Assembly (NCBI GenBank): GCA_051453625.1
Contig: JBOZIK010000001.1
Coordinates: forward strand, 188,637,074-188,663,164
Origin: Welwitschia mirabilis
Lineage: Eukaryota; Gnetophyta; Gnetopsida; Welwitschiales
Reading direction: 5' to 3'
DNA: 26,091 nucleotides
The position numbers and the translations under genes were made by a program. The number at the start of each line of letters is the position of its first letter. Position 1 is the stretch's first letter. The notes beneath the pieces were generated by a model. That model saw nothing but the letters and a program-made list of their open reading frames with translations. It was not told the origin of the DNA and made no database searches. This document shows, piece after piece, positions 21,955 to 26,091 of the stretch.

Positions 21955-23495
21955 TACTAGAATCATGACATCCTATTATAACTATACAAGCTTCAAATTA
22001 AATCCATGACATCCTAATGATATCAATGTAAAACCATGATGTCTTGTTCTTACTATACAAGATCTAGGTTAGAGCCATGATGCCCTATCTATATCAAATC
22101 ATATGCATGACATCTTATGCTAACTGTATGAGATCCATGTCAGATTCATCATGTCTTATAAATATTGAATAAAAACTATGGCATAATATACTAACTATAC
22201 AAGATCTAAATTAGAATCATAACATTCAATATAAATCAAATTAGAATCATGACATCCTCTACTAATTATACAAGATCTAGGTTATTTCCATGATGCCTTA
22301 TCAACATTAAATAAGAATAATAATGTTTTATGCTAATTATATAATTTTTAATTCAAAGTCACAATGTTCTATAGACATCAAATTAAAATTATAATATTTT
22401 ATATTAATTTTAGAATATTTAAGTTAAATTTTTCAAATATTGTAGACATCAAATCAAAACCATGGTATTATATACTAGCCATACAATATTTAGGTAAAAC
22501 CCAGGGCACTTTGTAGATACTAAATTATAATCATAATATTTTATTCTAACTATATAAGATCTAAATCAAATACATAGCATCCCATAAAGACTAAATTAGA
22601 ATCATAGCATTTTATACTAATTGTATAAAGTCTAGGTAAGATTTATAATGAAATATATGTATTAGATCAAAGTCATGACATCTTATACTAACTATTCAAG
22701 ATTTAGGTTAGATTCATAATTCCATGAAGATACTAAATGAAGATCATAATGTTATCTACCAATTATACAAGATTTATGTTATAACCATGATGTTCTATGT
22801 ATAATAAATCCAAAAAATTAATATATTATACTAATATTGCAAGATTTAATTCAAATATGTAGTGCCCTATAGGCATTAAATTAGAGCCATCCATAATTCC
22901 TTATAGACATGAAATCATAAACATAACATCCTATATTAATTATACAAAATGTAGGTTGGATTGATGATACCCTATAGACATCAAATTAAAATCATAATTT
23001 CCTATACTAGCTATACAGGATTTAAGTTAGATCTAAGATGCCCAATACACATCAAATTAAAACCATGATATTATATAATAACTATACAAGATTAAAGTCA
23101 AATTAATTGTGTCTTATAAATATTAAATTATAGCCATAATATCCTATACTAACTATATAAGATCCAAATCAGATTCATGATGTTCTTTAGACATTAAAGT
23201 AGGACCATAATACTCTATACTAACTATGCAATATCTAGGTTAGATTCATGTGCTATAAATATTAAATGAAAAGTATGATTCCCTATACTAAATTTTCAAT
23301 TTTCAATTTCATGATGCTCAATAAACATAAAATTAGCACCATAATGCCTGTACTAATTGTATGAAGTTCATTTTAAATTAATAATGCCTTATAAACATCA
23401 AATCAAAAGAATGGTGTTCTATATTAACTTACAAGATCTAAGTTAGATTCATGGCATTCTATAAATAATAAATTATAATCATAACATCTTATATT
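21955..23495 (+). repeat. 71-bp tandem array
   Basis: About 21 units. The anchor word (aACTATACAAGAT-like) occurs near 21981, 22052, 22122, 22194, 22264, 22334, 22405, 22476, 22548, 22619, 22690, 22761, 22833, 22938, 23009, 23080, 23151, 23222, 23291, 23355, 23427 and 23497. Spacing is 69-72 bp except 105 bp (22833-22938) and 64 bp (23291-23355). Each unit holds two related halves of about 35 bp, each centred on a TTAGAwyCATGATrYCCTATA-like word. The 105-bp spacing equals one and a half units. No coding content. Confidence 0.95.
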
Positions 23496-24107
23496 AAGTT
23501 GATTACCTTTATTATATTAAAATTAAAACCATGATGTACTATACTCATTTAGTGATCTTTCACTAAACTAGAATTAGAACCATAACTTTCTATACTAATT
23601 CTATGACTTTTATTAAGTTATAATTAATATTATAATATCTTATACTAATTTTATGACCTTTTATTAACTTAAAATTAAAATCATGATGATCTATATTAAG
23701 TCATTAACCTTTCATTTACTTAACATTAGAATCATAATGCCCTATTCTAAGTTAATAAGCTTTTATTAACTTAAAATTAGAATCACACTAAGTTAATAGT
23801 CCTTCATTAACTTAAAATAAAAATCATGATATTATATACTAAGTTAATAACCTTTCTCTAACCTAGAAACAAAATCATAACATCTTATATAGAATTAATA
23901 ACATTTCATTAACTCAAAATTAGAATCATGGTTTCTTATGCTAAGTGGATATCCTTCAACTAACTCATAAATAGATCCATGATGCTTTATATTGAGCTAA
24001 TTATTTTCTATTAACTTATAATTATAACCTTAATGTTTTATATTAAGTCAATGGTCTTTTATTAACTTAAAATTATAGCCATTATGTCCTATACTAAGTT
24101 TAAATAT
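23496..24107 (+). repeat. 51-bp tandem array, main block
   Basis: Units read roughly CTAAGTTAATAACCTTTCAT, then TAACTTAAAATTAGAATCAT, then GATGTCCTATA. Starts lie near 23491, 23541, 23592, 23642, 23693, 23744, 23787 (short), 23836, 23887, 23938, 23989, 24040 and 24091, so spacing is 50-51 bp almost throughout. The right part of the unit (AAATTAGAATCATGATGTCC-TATACTAA) is also part of the preceding 71-bp unit, so the arrays are related. Confidence 0.93.
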
Positions 24108-24517
24108 CATACCATGTTAGGTTGTAATTTTATCTAAGCTAACCATTAATTTCATAAAAGTTCTTTAGTTGGAGAAACTATGTTTAAAGAGGAAATAATT
24201 TTATGTCTACCTAATCCATTTACATGATTATTTATTAGATTATGTTATTAGGATATCTATATACACTAGTATGAGTTCATATCCCTACCATCCCATCCAT
24301 TTTCTATATAAATCTGTGTCTAGCTAGATTTGACTAAATGATCTACTTGAGTTTACATAGCAGAATATTACTTCCTCATATGTATAGTTGTTTTGAATTA
24401 CTATGACATATTTAACTTACTACATTTAGAAACTATTATTAATATCTTTCCATATACTCTCATATTAATGTATCTGTATCAACTTTTTGTAAGTAGTACT
24501 TGTTCAAGCATCTAGTC
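24108..24517. mobile_element. about 410-bp insertion-like segment in the 51-bp array
   Basis: This segment has no repeat units and is flanked on both sides by them. Removing it restores a unit of nearly correct length and phase. AAATAT occurs on both edges (24102-24107 and 24518-24523) and may be a target-site duplication, although a 6-mer of A and T is weak evidence. The ends show no clear terminal inverted repeat. It contains CTATATAAATC at about 24304-24314, TATA-like. It could be a small non-autonomous element or a solo LTR relic. Confidence 0.45.
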
Positions 24518-24615
24518 AAATATTCCATTAACTTAGAGTCAAAAATATATTGTTTTGCACTAATTCAATGACTTCTATTAACTTATAATTATAACCATGA
24601 TGTCCTTTTATTAAG
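24518..24615 (+). repeat. 51-bp array, resumed part
   Basis: Two further units after the insertion-like segment, with ATTAACTT at 24527 and 24577 (50 bp apart). A shortened third starts at 24610 and runs into the 17-bp array. Confidence 0.8.
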
Positions 24616-24835
24616 TTAAAAAGTTTTGGGACTTAAAAAACTTTAGGACTTAAAAAGTTTTTAAACTTAAAAAAATTTTAGGACTCAAAAATTTTTAGGA
24701 CTTAAAAAATTTTAGAACTTAAAATATTTTTAGGACTTAAAAAATTTTAGGACTTGAAAAATTTTTAGACATAGTCCAAAAATTTTTAGTACTTAAAAAA
24801 TTTTTTAACTTAAAAAATTTTAGGACTTTTAAATT
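24616..24835 (+). repeat. 17-18-bp minisatellite
   Basis: About twelve copies of an AAAAAATTTTAGGACTT-like word, mostly 17 or 18 bp long, with one longer unit near 24770-24779 (GACATAGTCC). The A-run followed by a T-run makes each unit partly self-complementary. A short open frame on the reverse strand across this array (24737-24919) is a by-product of the repeat. Confidence 0.92.
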
Positions 24836-25379
24836 TATAAGAATCACGCACTGAAGTGAAGGCAAGAATGAAAAACATAATACTAAAGAGGAAAAAAAGA
24901 AATCTAAGAAAAGAAACAAAATATAGCATAAAGCACTTTTAAGGAGTTACATCCCTTGATAGTGTGCTTTTGAATTTCAAATTTCTAAATCTTTTAATAC
25001 ATGGAGGAGATCACTCCTTTAAATAGGAAAGGTTGCCCTAACTATGGACGAGAAAAGGCATTGAAAAAAAGAGCAGAAAAAATTACATTTCAAATTTCAA
25101 ATTCCCATATTAGGAAATAAGAAATGGAAATAAAATAAGTAATACCCCATGAAACAGATAAGAAGCATGAGGGTGGGAAAACTAGGATCTCCTGACTACT
25201 TTGAAATTTCTATGGAATCAACTACATGTAATAAGTTTTCCAAGTTTAGTACGATTACATCAGTAAATTGTTAGATCTAGAATGATTAAGCTCAGTGTGG
25301 AATCTTTTTAGCAAAGCCTTAATGTATATGATTTAGGATTTTCCTCATGTTATAAGATCTTGTCAAAGGGCTAAAATCC
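24836..25379. other. unassigned stretch
   Basis: AT-rich with a purine-rich part (24880-24920) and a repeated ATTTCAAATTTC word (24974 and 25086). Possible continuation of the reverse-strand coding trace at 25380-25782, but without a recognised domain. Confidence 0.4.
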
Positions 25380-25782
25380 ATTTTAAAAACATGGATAGTT
25401 CCTTTCTTCCTTCGAATGCTTTCACATATGCTATGGAAAAGAGCTATTCTATCAGATGCATGAACTTTGTAGAAGCAATGTAAAAGGAACTTAAAAGGAT
25501 ATTCACAAGTAGGAAGGTAAAGATAAAAATTACACTTGAGTCTGGAGTAGTCCCAAAGGTTGGATTCCTACATCAAGTATCTATGAAGCTCTAAAATAAT
25601 AAAAGCCTTCTTCTAAGCTTCCTAAGCTCTGAAGTAGCAATAGATCTTTCCTGATAAACTAGCTTCTTTTCAAACTTCTTCTAGAACTTGTCTAGATCTT
25701 CATCAGACATGCCCTAGTACAAAATGTGAGGATCTCTATTGGCAGTCTTCTTTACCCTTCTTTTGAAGGGTTCCTCAACCAT
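25380..25782 (-). pseudogene. possible decayed coding trace, family unknown
   Basis: On the reverse strand a frame starts at ATG (25780-25782) with MVEEPFKRRVKKTANRDPH, meets a stop, continues MSDEDLDKF, a second stop, then KKFEKKLVYQERSIATSEL. A shifted frame then reads EYPFKFLLHCFYKVHASDRI. Composition is more protein-like than the surroundings: charged, less repetitive and locally richer in G and C. The succession vaguely recalls the gag-like N-terminal domain of some plant gypsy elements, but I cannot support a family. A host pseudogene is also possible. Confidence 0.35.
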
Positions 25783-26091
25783 TACAATCACTTGGTAAAA
25801 TTTTTAAAATAAAAAAAATTTAAGAGAGCATTAGATTTAAAAGAGACAGGTGGCTAGAAAATAATGAAAATGGTCTGGGCTCCACATGATTTTAAAAAAG
25901 GGATTAATTAGGTTAATTTTAATAAAGAAATTGGGTTCATCGATGAATCTCTCACCCTATAACCCTATAGATCCAGTTGACTGGTTTTAGTTCTAGTCAA
26001 CCCATTAAGATGCAAGTCACAGTATTGTTAGGGTTTAAGCGACCTAGTTTTCAGCCTCATTAATGAACCACCTATGATCAAGTAAATCATA
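25783..26091. other. unassigned right edge
   Basis: No frame or repeat recognised. Two near-adjacent ACCCTATA words (25952-25968) are not a telomere array. Confidence 0.4.

Noticed and set aside
21955-24835. CRISPR-like regular repeats
   Set aside because: Units are directly adjacent and diverged with no unique spacers. The context is a plant genome with retrotransposons, so these are satellite and minisatellite arrays.
24737-24919. 60-codon reverse-strand frame
   Set aside because: Mostly a translation of the 17-bp minisatellite.
25940-26091. Telomere-like or plant 5' UTR-like ACCCTA words
   Set aside because: Only isolated words, not a run of the plant telomere unit. No supported gene follows.
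1-26091. tRNA or rRNA genes
   Set aside because: The only tRNA-related text is the primer-binding sites of the retroelements. No cloverleaf or conserved rRNA segment was seen.

Overview
The window looks like nuclear DNA of a land plant with a large, repeat-rich, very AT-rich genome. Plant-type Ty1/copia and Ty3/gypsy retrotransposon remnants make up most of the recognisable sequence, together with several tandem-repeat arrays. I found no intact protein-coding gene, no rRNA or tRNA gene, and nothing prokaryotic. The species cannot be named from sequence alone. The deep decay of every element (stops, frameshifts, C-to-T and G-to-A changes) suggests slow DNA turnover, but that is inference. The longest open frames (60-99 codons) are about what random DNA of this composition would give.

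Layout. 1-1035: reverse-strand copia remnant (gag, primer-binding site, LTR part). 1036-2740: mostly unassigned, with a diverged direct repeat. 2741-3060: a segment that recurs at 11233-11571 inside a retroelement. 3061-3160: assembly gap of 100 N. 3161-9341: tandem array of about 21 units, usually near 294 bp. 9347-14860: a complete but apparently non-coding gypsy-type LTR element with LTRs of about 1.36 kb, a tRNA-Asp-like primer-binding site and a 2.8 kb interior. 14861-16520: a second reverse-strand copia remnant (gag with a decayed zinc knuckle, primer-binding site, LTR part). 17165-18722: forward-strand copia pol remnant (reverse transcriptase and RNase H). 19150-21150: reverse-strand gypsy gag, protease and reverse transcriptase remnant.

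The right end is a graded tandem-repeat block: a 71-bp array (21955-23495) made of two related half-units, then a 51-bp array (23496-24107 and 24518-24615) that keeps part of the 71-bp unit, then a 17-18-bp array (24616-24835). A stretch of about 410 bp splits the 51-bp array like an insertion. The last 1.2 kb is mostly unassigned, with one weak reverse-strand coding trace.

No genes cooperate here in a functional sense. The interest lies in the satellite arrays, their relation to the retroelements, and the junction hidden by the gap.
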